A DNA stretch of 64,000 bases from Candidatus Chryseobacterium colombiense (GCA_029203185.1 CP119310.1:1984001-2048000), one strand, 5' to 3'; shown: positions 1 to 9,069, numbered from the stretch's first letter. Made by a program: numbers and translations. The notes: generated by a model not told the origin, from the letters alone.

Positions 1-1016
1 TAATTAAGTCCGAAACGATAGATAAATGCTTCTGATATCGACTGAATACGTTTTCTTTCTGGAAGAATTTCAAACCCTAATCCATAGGTATTTTGTCGGT
101 AATATTTTTCAGAGGTTACGGAATTGGTCACTTTATCCCAGTGACTCTGCATAAAGTCGAAACTTGCACGGTATCTGTCATTTTTCAGGATACTGATTCC
201 TGCCCCCATTTCGAAAGGCAGAGAAGTATCTTTTGATGAGAGTTTTGAGGTAACTGTATTGGTATAGTCTCTATTCTCAGTATAGGCAACCTCTCCTTTG
301 GCAACCAGCTTACTTTTGAAATTTACAACTCCTCCCAAATTGAGCTGAAGGCCACTATCCGTAAACTCCTTCTTAAACTGAGTTCCCAATCCATAGCTAA
401 AACCAGTATACCGTATATCTCTGCTTATCTCTACTTCAGAAGTTGTTGCAATGGTTTCTTTACGGATAATAGTTCCGAAATTGTTTTTTACTTTCCCCCC
501 GAAACTCCAGTTATCATTTACTTTATATCCAAAACTGGCTCCCCAGTTTGAAATCCCCCCACTTCCTTCATAAGTGATAGGATATTCGCCAGCTGTTCCC
601 TCGATGGGAATGGTAGACGAAATTTTATAATCGGCAGAAGTTGTAGGCTGCATACTCAGTCCAACAAAAGCATTTTTAGAAATCCTTAAGGCAGCCCCGA
701 AGTTTGTAAAATTGGAACTCAGCCTTTTGTCTGTTCCTAAATTACTGGAAATCGTATTATATTTCATTACGCCACTAACATCAAAAACTACATTTTTTGT
801 AGAAATACTTGTCATCGCTGCCGGATTTTTAGAATTAATATAATCAGGCGCATCTAAAGCAATCCCCGTATTTCCCAAAGCTATATTTCTGGCATTATCT
901 ACATTGTTAAACATTCCTATTCCAAAATACGAATACGGAGATGAATTTTGAGCAGCTAGTTTCTGAGTTCCTACACTCGCAAAAAGTACAGTGACGATGA
1001 TTGTTTTCTTCTTCAT
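1..1016 (-). CDS. FadL/PorV-like outer-membrane protein, 3' part missing
   Basis: Reading the minus strand from the ATG at 1014-1016 gives an open frame to the left edge with no stop (about 338 codons). The N-terminus MKKKTIIVTVLFASVG followed by LAAQ is a signal peptide. Next come SPYSYFGIGMFNN and ALGNTGIALDAPDYINSKNPAA, the pattern at the start of Bacteroidota FadL/PorV-like barrels (a glycine-rich hatch and an 'NPA' turn). The rest alternates aromatic and polar residues as beta-barrel strands do. It lies 10 bases behind the DUF4270 gene and is almost certainly its operon partner. The substrate is unknown and the C-terminus lies outside the window. Confidence 0.75.
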   Translation of the reverse strand, partial: MKKKTIIVTVLFASVGTQKLAAQNSSPYSYFGIGMFNNVDNARNIALGNTGIALDAPDYINSKNPAAMTSISTKNVVFDVSGVMKYNTISSNLGTDKRLSSNFTNFGAALRISKNAFVGLSMQPTTSADYKISSTIPIEGTAGEYPITYEGSGGISNWGASFGYKVNDNWSFGGKVKNNFGTIIRKETIATTSEVEISRDIRYTGFSYGLGTQFKKEFTDSGLQLNLGGVVNFKSKLVAKGEVAYTENRDYTNTVTSKLSSKDTSLPFEMGAGISILKNDRYRASFDFMQSHWDKVTNSVTSEKYYRQNTYGLGFEILPERKRIQSISEAFIYRFGLN

Positions 1017-1026
1017 AAATTTTTAA

Positions 1027-2367
1027 TTAATATCCTAACATATACACCTTCAGCTTAGCAGGATTCGTTTTATTTTTTTGATCTCCCAATACGGCTTTTC
1101 CGGCTAAAACATCTGTATAAGAAGAGGGGTAAATCAGCGTATTATGATTGGAATCCGCCGATTCTGATAAAATTGTATTTATATACGTTTTAAAAGAAAG
1201 ATTGTAAGAATGTTCATTCTGAAACTCACTGGTATCCGACAAACCTGCAGTGATTTCTGATCCGTCACTTTGTGTATATGCTCCCACTACATGATTCAGC
1301 TTATCCCCCCAATAATAATACAATGCACTCGGATTATAAAAATTGTTAGAATAGTATCCTGCAACCGGACTTAGTGAAAGCGTTGCATCGATAAGCTTAT
1401 AATTTTGAAATATGTTTTTCAACGATTTGAGATAAGGAATCTCAACTTTGGTATATACACCAATTCCTGCCATGAGATATGTTTTATTTCCTAAACTCTC
1501 AGAGGATATCGGGTTTTTAGGAGTAAGATTGGCTAGTTCGGAACCCGAAAAATCATGCCCTATTTTGTTATAACTATAGCTAGTACTCGGCGCAAGATCC
1601 AATGTATATTTTAATAATTCCGTACCGTTTTGTGAGGTCGTATGGTAATAAAGCCTAACTACATTTGACACTTTTTCCTTAGTGCTCTTATTAATCTGAA
1701 CCTGATATGAACTATTGATACCAAAACGCATCATAGCATTATTATCGCTGGAAGGAACCAGCGCAAGTCCCTTAAAAAAGTTCAGGAAATTTTCCTGAGT
1801 CGTCACATCACTATTTTTAAGCGTATTGAAAATACTCAGTCCATAAGACTGATCCAAACGCATTTTTACATGGCTGCTGTCAGTTCCAGGTCTTGGATAA
1901 AACTCCGCGCTTCCCACAGAACTTGAAGAATAATTAAAGTTGCTTTTATTATAAAGATATCCATTGTTCAGTTTTATTCTGTCCTGCAAAGGATAAGCAT
2001 TGAGCTTAAAACTTTTCAGGGTATCCCCATAATAAAAGTTGGTATTGGTAAGATAAAGTACTATAGAATCATAAACCGCAGAAGAGGGAGAGGTAAGTTT
2101 ATAGCTGGAAGGGGTAAGTTCAAAAAGAGAAGAAGAAGTTACCCTACCAAATGTCTGATCTTTTATATTTCCCATCATCATCACGCTTTTTCCTGAAGTA
2201 ACCACAGAATCCATCATTATGGTAGACATTTTCATCGTAAGAGTGTCAATCATGACCATTTTAGACTGGGCGCTTGTCCAGGAACTTCCTACTTCATATG
2301 TATTGCTCTCATCTTCACAAGAAAAAAGGCACAACATTGAAATACACAATAAAAGGTATTTGTACAT
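1027..2367 (-). CDS. DUF4270 family lipoprotein
   Basis: 446 residues. The frame is open further upstream, but the ATG at 2365-2367 gives a clean lipoprotein signal peptide (MYKYLLLCISMLCLFSC, lipid Cys17), and a -7 box sits 10 bases upstream, so this start is preferred. After the signal the protein is beta-rich with many Ser, Tyr and Asn residues and no recognisable catalytic motif. The repeated 'YDSIVLYL' and 'DATLSLSP' segments fit DUF4270, a Bacteroidota surface-lipoprotein family of unknown role; that family name is from memory, not from a search. It is first in an operon with the outer-membrane protein at 1-1016, so the two may work together at the outer membrane. Confidence 0.75.
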   Translation of the reverse strand: MYKYLLLCISMLCLFSCEDESNTYEVGSSWTSAQSKMVMIDTLTMKMSTIMMDSVVTSGKSVMMMGNIKDQTFGRVTSSSLFELTPSSYKLTSPSSAVYDSIVLYLTNTNFYYGDTLKSFKLNAYPLQDRIKLNNGYLYNKSNFNYSSSSVGSAEFYPRPGTDSSHVKMRLDQSYGLSIFNTLKNSDVTTQENFLNFFKGLALVPSSDNNAMMRFGINSSYQVQINKSTKEKVSNVVRLYYHTTSQNGTELLKYTLDLAPSTSYSYNKIGHDFSGSELANLTPKNPISSESLGNKTYLMAGIGVYTKVEIPYLKSLKNIFQNYKLIDATLSLSPVAGYYSNNFYNPSALYYYWGDKLNHVVGAYTQSDGSEITAGLSDTSEFQNEHSYNLSFKTYINTILSESADSNHNTLIYPSSYTDVLAGKAVLGDQKNKTNPAKLKVYMLGY

Positions 2368-2377
2368 TTTTTTTCCG

Positions 2378-2385
2378 CAAACATA
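2378..2385 (-). promoter_or_regulatory. -7 box for the DUF4270 operon
   Basis: On the minus strand this reads TATGTTTG, a perfect match to the Bacteroidota -7 consensus TAnnTTTG. It ends 10 bases before the DUF4270 ATG. I see no convincing -33 TTTG at the usual distance. Confidence 0.45.
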
Positions 2386-2594
2386 TAATGAACAAGTATG
2401 AGCGTAAAATTTTTTATCCCTTTCATCGTGAGTTGTAGACCATCGCAAAGTCTATGTCGATATTTAATACATTTAAAATCAATACAATATTTATCTAAAA
2501 AAAACAGCCGTTTGCCTACAAAAAACACACGTTCGTCTAAAAAATTTTCAAAATACTATAAAATGAAATTTTTTTGCATCAAAAAGAATGAATA

Positions 2595-3575
2595 ATGAAT
2601 CGTAAACTTTCAATCTTCGCTCTTACTATGGTAGGAACATTATTAGTAACAAGCTGTAAAAATGATGATGACGAAGAACTAATGGGAAACTGGGTAAGAG
2701 TATCTGATCTTGATGGTAAACCTCGATCTAATGCATCTGCTTTTGTAGTGAATGGAAAAGGATATATCACCGGAGGATATGATGGGGAATATTATTATAA
2801 TGATTTATGGAGCTATGACCCCTCTCTGAATGCATGGACGCAAAAAGCAGACTTTCCGGGTTCTAAAAGAAGTTCTGCAGTAGGTTTTGCCACCAATTCT
2901 TACGGATATGTAGGAACAGGATACGACGGATTGAATAAACTGAAAGACTTTTATAAATACGATCCTTCGTCCAATACCTGGAGTCAGATTGCCAATTTCC
3001 CGGGCACAGAAAGATATGCTGCATTGGCTTTCGGAATCAATGATAAAGGATATGTAGGAACAGGATATGACGGAAGCGAATTGAAAGATTTTTACAAATA
3101 TGACGAGTCTACTGCAACATGGAGCACCATTACAAGCTTAGGAGGTTCAAAAAGAAGAGACGGGGCTGTTTTTGTAATTAACAATACGGCTTATGTAGGA
3201 TTTGGAACCAATAACGGAAGTCTGGTATCGGATTTCTGGGCATTTGATCCTAACACGGAAGCATGGACAAGAAAAGTAGATACCAGTAATGATGATGATT
3301 CTCAGAACCGTGCTTCCACAGCAGCTTTTGCAGCCGGAGGTTTAGGGTATGTTTCTACCGGATCTACCGGTGGAGTGGTCAAGACAACATGGGAATATAA
3401 CCCTGCTACGAATGACTGGACAGAAAGAACAGGTTTTGAAGGTTCTGCCAGAGAAAGTGCATGTTCATTTTCAATAGGTAATTACGGATATGTACTTACG
3501 GGAAACAGTGGTTCATCTTATTTTGATGACATCTGGGTATTTCATCCAAACGAAAGTCAAAACGACAATGATTAA
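2595..3575 (+). CDS. Six-repeat kelch lipoprotein
   Basis: 326 residues. MNRKLSIFALTMVGTLLVTSC is a lipoprotein signal with lipid Cys21, followed by an Asp/Glu-rich linker. Six kelch units follow, each with a GYxxxGxxG core, at about residues 57, 104, 152, 199, 251 and 298 (for example GYITGGYDG, GYVGTGYDG), and each later shows a W or Y in an 'F-YDP-TNxW' strand. Six units fit one complete six-bladed propeller. It shares an 8-base overlap with the next gene and lies ahead of a LytS/LytTR pair on the same strand, so it may be an envelope sensor or substrate of that system; that is inference. Confidence 0.85.
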   Translation: MNRKLSIFALTMVGTLLVTSCKNDDDEELMGNWVRVSDLDGKPRSNASAFVVNGKGYITGGYDGEYYYNDLWSYDPSLNAWTQKADFPGSKRSSAVGFATNSYGYVGTGYDGLNKLKDFYKYDPSSNTWSQIANFPGTERYAALAFGINDKGYVGTGYDGSELKDFYKYDESTATWSTITSLGGSKRRDGAVFVINNTAYVGFGTNNGSLVSDFWAFDPNTEAWTRKVDTSNDDDSQNRASTAAFAAGGLGYVSTGSTGGVVKTTWEYNPATNDWTERTGFEGSARESACSFSIGNYGYVLTGNSGSSYFDDIWVFHPNESQNDND

Positions 3576-3870
3576 AAGATTTGGGAAGTTCCTTTTTGTT
3601 TCGGGAATTATTATGGTTGGCTGTAAGAAAAAAAGCGGTGATTTTGAAATTAAAATTACCCAACAGGATGCAGGATATGGTTATCAGATCATTAAAAAGA
3701 AGAAGATTCTTATCAATCAGCCATATATTCCCGCAATAAACAAGCAACAGCCTTTTAAAAATAGTACAGAAGCTCATAAAACAGCTGATCTTGTAGTGAG
3801 TAAAATAGGAAAACTTTCTTTACCGAGAGTTTCCGTACAAGAATTGGACTCTATGAATATTACGTACTAA
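3568..3870 (+). CDS. DUF4907-like lipoprotein
   Basis: 100 residues from the ATG at 3568, which overlaps the end of the kelch gene (ATGATTAA), suggesting translational coupling. The frame is open further upstream but only this start gives a signal peptide: MIKRFGKFLFVSGIIMVGC with lipid Cys19, then KKK. The mature part contains GYGYQIIKKKKILINQPYIP and ends in a region that looks like the DUF4907 family, small Bacteroidota proteins that I recall being found next to kelch proteins. The function is unknown. The gene order implies that it acts with the kelch lipoprotein. Confidence 0.7.
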   Translation: MIKRFGKFLFVSGIIMVGCKKKSGDFEIKITQQDAGYGYQIIKKKKILINQPYIPAINKQQPFKNSTEAHKTADLVVSKIGKLSLPRVSVQELDSMNITY

Positions 3871-3893
3871 TTCTATTTTTTGTAAAACAATGG

Positions 3894-3919
3894 ATTCCTT
3901 CAATTTCTATTGAAGGAAT
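3894..3919 (+). terminator. Hairpin between DUF4907 gene and lytS-like gene
   Basis: ATTCCTTCAAT and ATTGAAGGAAT form an 11-bp perfect stem around a TTCT loop, followed by only a weak T stretch. It may be an attenuator or partial terminator that lowers kinase expression relative to the two lipoproteins. Confidence 0.45.
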
Positions 3920-3958
3920 TTTGTGCTCACCAAGCTAAGCTTATAACACACCTCACTT

Positions 3959-5005
3959 ATGACGGCATTTTTTAAAACTATCCGAACCGTATATATCTAT
4001 CATTGGGTATTGTGGATTCTTCTCATCCTCTTTAAACTCTGTATGGACTATGCCGTATTCGGAAGTTTTCTATTATTTATTAATTTAAAAATTTTCCTGG
4101 TCTTTTTTATTCTGTTCTATATTAATTATGGGATCTTTTTACCCTTTCTTATCAAACAAAAGCCTAATACCATACTTATTATCACCATCTCTTTTGTTGC
4201 AGTATATATAGGCTTAATGATGGCTTTTTTTCCCCCTTTGCGACAACCGCCACATTTTCCTCCGCCCGGAAATTTTATGAGACCAGGAAGAATGATGAGG
4301 TTTAATCACGATCTTAATTTTCATGATATTTTTTTCAAAATAGGACTATTTTCAATCACTTTCAGTACTATGCTTTTCTTTGTGGATAAGTGGACAGAAA
4401 ACGGAAAAAAAATAAAGGAATTAGAGTTTGAGAGACAATCCAGTGAACTGAAAATTCTTCGTGAGCAGATTAATCCCCATTTCTTTTTTAATGCTTTAAA
4501 TAGTATTTATTCTCTCTCCATAGCACAATCCAAGGAAACACCGAGAGTTATTCTTATTTTATCCGATATTATGCGTTATGTACTGAGTACCAAAAACAGA
4601 CAGAAAAATAATCTGGATGATGAAATCAATAATATTAAAAAGTATATCGAAATACAATCTATCCGTTTTAAAAAATATGATAATATCCATTGTGAATTTG
4701 AAGGAAATTTTACAGCTCACGAAATAGAACCTCTTTTGCTTTTAACATTTGTAGAAAATGCCTTTAAACATGCTGATATAAGAAAAGGACCTTTGGAGCT
4801 CTCCGTGCATATGAGAGAAGATATATTAAACTTTAGCATCAAAAATTTTTATGAAAAAAAGAATCCCGACATCTTCAACAGCAATAAGATGGGAATAAAA
4901 AATACAAAAATGAAGCTTGATCTGATCTATCCTGAAAAATATCAGCTTTACATCAATGATAACGGCTCAGAATATCAAATTAATTTAAAACTTCAACTGA
5001 ATTAA
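3959..5005 (+). CDS. LytS/YehU-type sensor histidine kinase
   Basis: 348 residues. Four hydrophobic segments span about residues 12-145, the third and fourth separated by a Pro/Arg/Met-rich loop (about 92-118, PPLRQPPHFPPPGNF). After a short coiled coil comes the phospho-acceptor block LREQINPHFFFNALNSIYSL with His174, diagnostic of the His_kinase (PF06580) family. The C-terminal ATPase half has the N-box-like TFVENAFKHA and a G-box-like MGIKNTKMKL. There is no separate periplasmic sensor domain, so the signal is probably sensed in the membrane. The LytTR regulator gene starts 2 bases after its stop codon, a cognate pair. Confidence 0.9.
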   Translation: MTAFFKTIRTVYIYHWVLWILLILFKLCMDYAVFGSFLLFINLKIFLVFFILFYINYGIFLPFLIKQKPNTILIITISFVAVYIGLMMAFFPPLRQPPHFPPPGNFMRPGRMMRFNHDLNFHDIFFKIGLFSITFSTMLFFVDKWTENGKKIKELEFERQSSELKILREQINPHFFFNALNSIYSLSIAQSKETPRVILILSDIMRYVLSTKNRQKNNLDDEINNIKKYIEIQSIRFKKYDNIHCEFEGNFTAHEIEPLLLLTFVENAFKHADIRKGPLELSVHMREDILNFSIKNFYEKKNPDIFNSNKMGIKNTKMKLDLIYPEKYQLYINDNGSEYQINLKLQLN

Positions 5006-5007
5006 CT

Positions 5008-5718
5008 ATGAATTGCATTATTGTGGACGATGAAGAACTTGCCCATCACGTTATTGAAGAGTATATCTCACGAATTCCTTTTCTGAATCTGGTCAAAAAC
5101 TGCTTTGATATTCAGGAAACAATCCAGGTTTTACAAGATGAAAGTATAGACCTGATTTTTCTGGATATTAATCTTCCGAATATTTCCGGGATAGAATTCT
5201 TGAAAAGTTTTAATAAACTCCCCAATGTTATTATTACAACAGCTTATGACGATTGTGCCATTCAGGGTTTTGAAATGGACGTTATTGATTATCTGCTGAA
5301 GCCATTCTCTTTCGAAAGATTTTTAAAGGCAGTTTATAAAAGTTATAATCTTCAGAATAATGCAAAGATTTTACAGGAAAAAAACAGCCAAAGTCTCTTT
5401 AAAGAATCCTTCATCTTTGTACGTTCCAATAATGAAGATGTAAAACTGAATTTAAGCGAAATTGTAAGAATCAACGCATTAAAAGACTACATCCTGATCT
5501 ACACGGAAACACGAAAACTGATCATCCACCAAACGATGAAATCTATTGCCGAAAAAATAGATTCCGAAAACTTCATTCGTGTGCACAACTCCCATATTAT
5601 TTCACTTCGTCACTTGCAGAGTATCGGAAAAAATAATCTTTTAATAGGAAACGAAAGAATTCCTGTAAGTGAAAAATATAAGGCTTATCTCAACAAAACC
5701 ATTGAAAAATATAAATAA
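5008..5718 (+). CDS. LytTR-family response regulator
   Basis: 236 residues. The N-terminal receiver domain starts MNCIIVDDEE (acidic pocket Asp7/Asp8), has phospho-acceptor Asp53 in LIFLDINLP, and the conserved Lys in YLLKPF. The C-terminal LytTR DNA-binding domain covers about residues 135-236, with FIRVHNSHIISLRHLQSI typical of the family. It is the presumed partner of the upstream sensor kinase. Its targets cannot be read from the sequence, although the kelch/DUF4907 genes in the same unit are obvious candidates. Confidence 0.92.
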   Translation: MNCIIVDDEELAHHVIEEYISRIPFLNLVKNCFDIQETIQVLQDESIDLIFLDINLPNISGIEFLKSFNKLPNVIITTAYDDCAIQGFEMDVIDYLLKPFSFERFLKAVYKSYNLQNNAKILQEKNSQSLFKESFIFVRSNNEDVKLNLSEIVRINALKDYILIYTETRKLIIHQTMKSIAEKIDSENFIRVHNSHIISLRHLQSIGKNNLLIGNERIPVSEKYKAYLNKTIEKYK

Positions 5719-5747
5719 GAATTTAAAAATTCAGACAAAAAAGTTTA

Positions 5748-6464
5748 TCATATACTTTCCTTTTCAGACCATTGAATTTCTTCAGGAAGTTCCCGGTCAG
5801 AGAATTCTATATGAATTACCCGTCTTTTCTTTCCGTTGGTAGTTCGGTTAGACCCGTGAAGAGTTAATGGCTTCATCAGCATCACGCCTCCCCTCTCTAC
5901 ATTACAGATATGTTCAGTTTCTATGCTCCAGTCAATAGTTTCCGGCCGGTAAATTCCTTTGGCGTATGATCGGGGAACCACTTTTAATGCTCCATTATGC
6001 TCATCTGTATCATCTAGGTGAATCCTGATCGTATAAATGTTTTCCAAAATATCCAACGGAGGCTGAACAGCAAACTGATTCTGCTTTGTCGTCCAGGGAC
6101 CGAAATTGGGCAATGCTGTTTTCTTATCCACAGAAATCGTTAAATCCTGATGATAAGCCACATACCAGTTCGATCTCTCCGGTTTATCAAAATAGATGCT
6201 CTTTACCACAAAATACTGCTCTCCAAAAACCTCTTTGATGATTTTTTTAATATTTTCATTAAAAATCAGATTCTTTATTTCCGGAATTTCCTTTAAAAAT
6301 TGTCTGATGGCAAAAAGATCCTCAGATTTCCGGAAGGTTTCTTTCGAAGTATCAATATCATTAATAATGTTGGAAATATGTTCAATTTCTTCATCAGAAA
6401 AAATATTGCTGATAACGGAAAAACCTTTATCAGCAATATCTTGTTTATAGTGTTGTAAATTCAA
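5748..6464 (-). CDS. Phytanoyl-CoA dioxygenase (PhyH) family protein
   Basis: 238 residues. This family uses Fe(II) and 2-oxoglutarate to hydroxylate small molecules. The facial triad is visible: His105-x-Asp107 in AYHQDL and His203 in TLHGSNRT, with Arg214/Arg215 as likely 2-oxoglutarate anchor. The start is unusual: no ATG exists near the N-terminus, an in-frame stop lies at 6489-6491, and the protein aligns with family N-termini from a TTG codon at 6462-6464. The substrate is unknown. It follows the symporter gene on the same strand by 27 bases, so the two may be co-transcribed. Confidence 0.8.
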   Translation of the reverse strand: MNLQHYKQDIADKGFSVISNIFSDEEIEHISNIINDIDTSKETFRKSEDLFAIRQFLKEIPEIKNLIFNENIKKIIKEVFGEQYFVVKSIYFDKPERSNWYVAYHQDLTISVDKKTALPNFGPWTTKQNQFAVQPPLDILENIYTIRIHLDDTDEHNGALKVVPRSYAKGIYRPETIDWSIETEHICNVERGGVMLMKPLTLHGSNRTTNGKKRRVIHIEFSDRELPEEIQWSEKESI

Positions 6465-6491
6465 AATGCCAAGCTTACAGAAAATTACTCA

Positions 6492-7742
6492 TTAAATATC
6501 CCCGCCATGATTTTCAAGCTGGCCTTCCCATTTGGAAACCGCCGAAGTAGCCAATGCATTTCCTAAAACATTGGTCATACTTCTTCCCATATCACAGAAA
6601 TGGTCAATTGGTAAAATAAGGGCAATTCCTTCCGGTGGAATTCCAAACATGGAACACGTGGCTACAATGATTACCAAAGAAGCTCTCGGAACCCCGGCAA
6701 TTCCTTTTGAAGTAAGCATCAATACCAAAAGCATCGTAATCTGCTGTCCTAACGTCATTTCAACCCCATAAATCTGCGCTATGAAAATCGAAGCAAATGT
6801 CATATACATCATACTTCCATCCAGATTGAACGAATATCCTAAAGGTAAAATAAATGAAACGACTCTGTTATTACATCCGAATCTTTCTAATTCTTCTACC
6901 AGTTTTGGAAAAACAGCTTCTGAACTTGTGGTAGAAAATGCAATTAACAAAGGAGCTTTTATTCTTTTCAACAAATCAAAAAGTCGGTTTCCTAAAATCA
7001 GATATCCTGCTAACAGTAAAACCAGCCACAGAACTCCTAAAGCAAAGAAAAAGTCTCTCAGATACACCGCATATACTTTAAAGATCTCAAAACCATTGGT
7101 AGCTACAACCGCGGCAATAGCACCTAAAACTCCAAGAGGGGCAAACCACATGATATAACCTACCATTTTAAGGATTCCATGGGCGATAATGTCAAATAAT
7201 TTGATCACAGGTTGTGAATATTCTTCTCCCAGATTAGCCAAAGCAATCCCGAACATAATGGAAAATACCACAATCTGAAGTACTTCGTTTGTCGCAAAAG
7301 CCTCAAAAATACTTTTAGGAATCACATGTTCCACAAAGTCCTTCATAGAAAAACCTTTGCTGCTTTTCAGCAATTCTTCCGCAGAAGCTACATCCTGTAT
7401 AGGAAGTTTAGTTACATGTCCGGGTTCTAACCAATTCACTAGAACTAGGCCTATGAAAAGGGAAACCAGAGAAGCAGAAATAAACCATAACATTGCTTTC
7501 GTCCCTACTCTTCCAATCATTTTAATATCGCTCATCTTAGCAATACCTACCACAAGTGTAGAGAAAACCAACGGAGCAATAATCATCTGAACCAATCTGA
7601 TGAAAACAGTTCCCAGCAGTTTTATGTTTTTTGAAAAAGGTTCTGCACTTTCAGGATAACGTAAGTGAACGAAACCTCCAATTCCTACGCCTAAAATAAG
7701 GGCAATAATGATCGCAAAAAATAGTTTATTTTGTCCTTTCAT
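6492..7742 (-). CDS. Dicarboxylate/amino acid:cation symporter (DAACS family)
   Basis: 416 residues, a typical length for the GltP/DctA family. The protein has eight or so hydrophobic segments and the family signatures: the serine-rich re-entrant loop AFSTTSSEAVFPKLVEEL (about 270), the LPLGYSFNLDGSMMYMTFA block, and the second hairpin SKGIAGVPRASLVI. It imports C4-dicarboxylates or acidic amino acids with Na+ or H+ across the inner membrane; which substrate cannot be decided here. A -7 box (7762-7769) precedes it. The PhyH gene is downstream on the same strand. Confidence 0.9.
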   Translation of the reverse strand: MKGQNKLFFAIIIALILGVGIGGFVHLRYPESAEPFSKNIKLLGTVFIRLVQMIIAPLVFSTLVVGIAKMSDIKMIGRVGTKAMLWFISASLVSLFIGLVLVNWLEPGHVTKLPIQDVASAEELLKSSKGFSMKDFVEHVIPKSIFEAFATNEVLQIVVFSIMFGIALANLGEEYSQPVIKLFDIIAHGILKMVGYIMWFAPLGVLGAIAAVVATNGFEIFKVYAVYLRDFFFALGVLWLVLLLAGYLILGNRLFDLLKRIKAPLLIAFSTTSSEAVFPKLVEELERFGCNNRVVSFILPLGYSFNLDGSMMYMTFASIFIAQIYGVEMTLGQQITMLLVLMLTSKGIAGVPRASLVIIVATCSMFGIPPEGIALILPIDHFCDMGRSMTNVLGNALATSAVSKWEGQLENHGGDI

Positions 7743-7761
7743 ATATATAATTCAAGTTGCA

Positions 7762-7769
7762 CAAATATA
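7762..7769 (-). promoter_or_regulatory. -7 box for the symporter gene
   Basis: Minus strand TATATTTG, a perfect TAnnTTTG match, ending 19 bases before the ATG. No clear -33 element. Confidence 0.4.
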
Positions 7770-7966
7770 ATGTTTTTAAACTTTTACCTGCTATTTCTTC
7801 TTTCTCTGCATCCAACAGCCATTTTATTCCATAAATTTTCCATTTTTAATGTTGAATCTTTTAGAGAAATAAAAAATAATTAGCTAAATTTTAATCTTTT
7901 GGTATAAATTTTATTATTACATTTACGTATAACATAAAACCTAAACAACAAAAAAATAACTCTATT

Positions 7967-8455
7967 ATGAAAAAAACAATCGCAATGGCTGCGTTGGCAA
8001 TCGCAGTATCTTTCGGATCGGTTTCATGTAAGAAAAAAGTCTCTGATGCAGATCTTCAGACTCAGGCAACTACTATTGTAACGTCAAATCCAAATGCTTC
8101 CGTTGAAGTAAAAGACGGTGTAGCACATTTAAGCGGAACTTTTGCCGATGAACAATCTAAAAATGCTATGATTGCTCAGCTGAAAACTGTAAACGGGATC
8201 AAAGATGTAATGGATATGACGAAAATTGAAGCTCCGGCTCCTGCAGCTCCTGTTGCAACGACATCTGCAGTAGATCCTGCTGTTCAGAAAAAAGTACAGG
8301 ATGCTGTAAAAGACTTCCCTTCAGTAAAAGTAGAAGTTGTAAACGGGGAGCTTACTCTTACAGGAAACGTATCTTCACTACAGGCCAGAAAAATCAAAGA
8401 ATCTATAGATGCTTTGAAAATCGGGAAATACAACAATAACTTAGTCGTAAAATAA
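7967..8455 (+). CDS. BON-domain lipoprotein
   Basis: 162 residues. MKKTIAMAALAIAVSFGSVSC is a lipoprotein signal (lipid Cys21). Two BON-type repeats follow, each with the pattern 'V-V-x-G-x-(A/L)-x-L-(S/T)-G': about residues 40-88 (VEVKDGVAHLSGTF) and 108-162 (VEVVNGELTLTGNV), separated by an Ala/Pro-rich linker. BON domains bind membranes and are common in envelope-stress proteins. The next gene, 5 bases downstream, also carries a BON-like repeat, so the pair probably acts together in the envelope. Confidence 0.85.
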   Translation: MKKTIAMAALAIAVSFGSVSCKKKVSDADLQTQATTIVTSNPNASVEVKDGVAHLSGTFADEQSKNAMIAQLKTVNGIKDVMDMTKIEAPAPAAPVATTSAVDPAVQKKVQDAVKDFPSVKVEVVNGELTLTGNVSSLQARKIKESIDALKIGKYNNNLVVK

Positions 8456-8460
8456 TTAAT

Positions 8461-8880
8461 ATGAGCACATTACAAGACAAATATTCAAGCGTGGTTTCTG
8501 CTGCCCAGTCTGCAGGAATTTCAAATCTTCAGGTTCAAGAACAGGACGGAATTTTATATGTTTCCGGAAATGCCGCTAATACAGCTGCTAAAGATGCAGT
8601 CTGGAATGCTTTAGGAGCAATAGATTCTACTTATTCTGCTTCGGATATCAATATCGATGTACAGGTGAGCGGACTGGCTTCCGGAGCTTCTTTAACAGTA
8701 GCAACTGAGGAATCTAACTTAAATATCAGACAGGAACCATCTACTGAAGCTGCTGTTGTAGGTAAAGCAGCAAAAGGAGCATCTGTAACTTTGGTTGAAC
8801 AAACTTCCGACGATTGGTGGAAAGTAAAAACAGCTGACGGACAGGAAGGATATGCTTATTCAAGATATTTAAAAGCTTAA
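8461..8880 (+). CDS. BON-like plus bacterial SH3 domain protein
   Basis: 139 residues. The N-terminal half (about 1-75) resembles a BON repeat (LQVQEQDGILYVSGNA). The C-terminal half is an SH3b domain with LNIRQEPSTEAAVVGKAAKG, then DDWWKVKTADGQEGYAYSRYL. SH3b domains usually bind peptidoglycan or peptides. I see no signal peptide at this start, which is odd for an envelope domain pair. It is co-transcribed with the BON lipoprotein and followed by a terminator. Confidence 0.8.
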   Translation: MSTLQDKYSSVVSAAQSAGISNLQVQEQDGILYVSGNAANTAAKDAVWNALGAIDSTYSASDINIDVQVSGLASGASLTVATEESNLNIRQEPSTEAAVVGKAAKGASVTLVEQTSDDWWKVKTADGQEGYAYSRYLKA

Positions 8881-8910
8881 TACAGTTAACAATATCAACT
8901 TTATACATAA

Positions 8911-8942
8911 GGCTACCTTTTTCAAGGTAGTCTTTTCTTTTC
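8911..8942 (+). terminator. Rho-independent terminator after BON operon
   Basis: GGCTACCTT and AAGGTAGTC form a 9-bp stem (one G-T pair) around a TTTC loop, followed by a T-rich run. Confidence 0.8.
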
Positions 8943-9069
8943 TAAAGATTTTAACCAAAACTTTATTCATAGATAGTTAATTTCACCCAATCCTATTTTT
9001 GAAAATATCCAACTCCTTTTTCTACTAAAAAAATAAAGATTTAAAAGCTTTCTTATCGCGTATTCACAA

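Noticed and set aside
2905..3110. Direct repeat GGATATGTAGGAACAGGATA occurring twice
   Set aside because: It is the DNA of two adjacent kelch units, not a separate repeat element.
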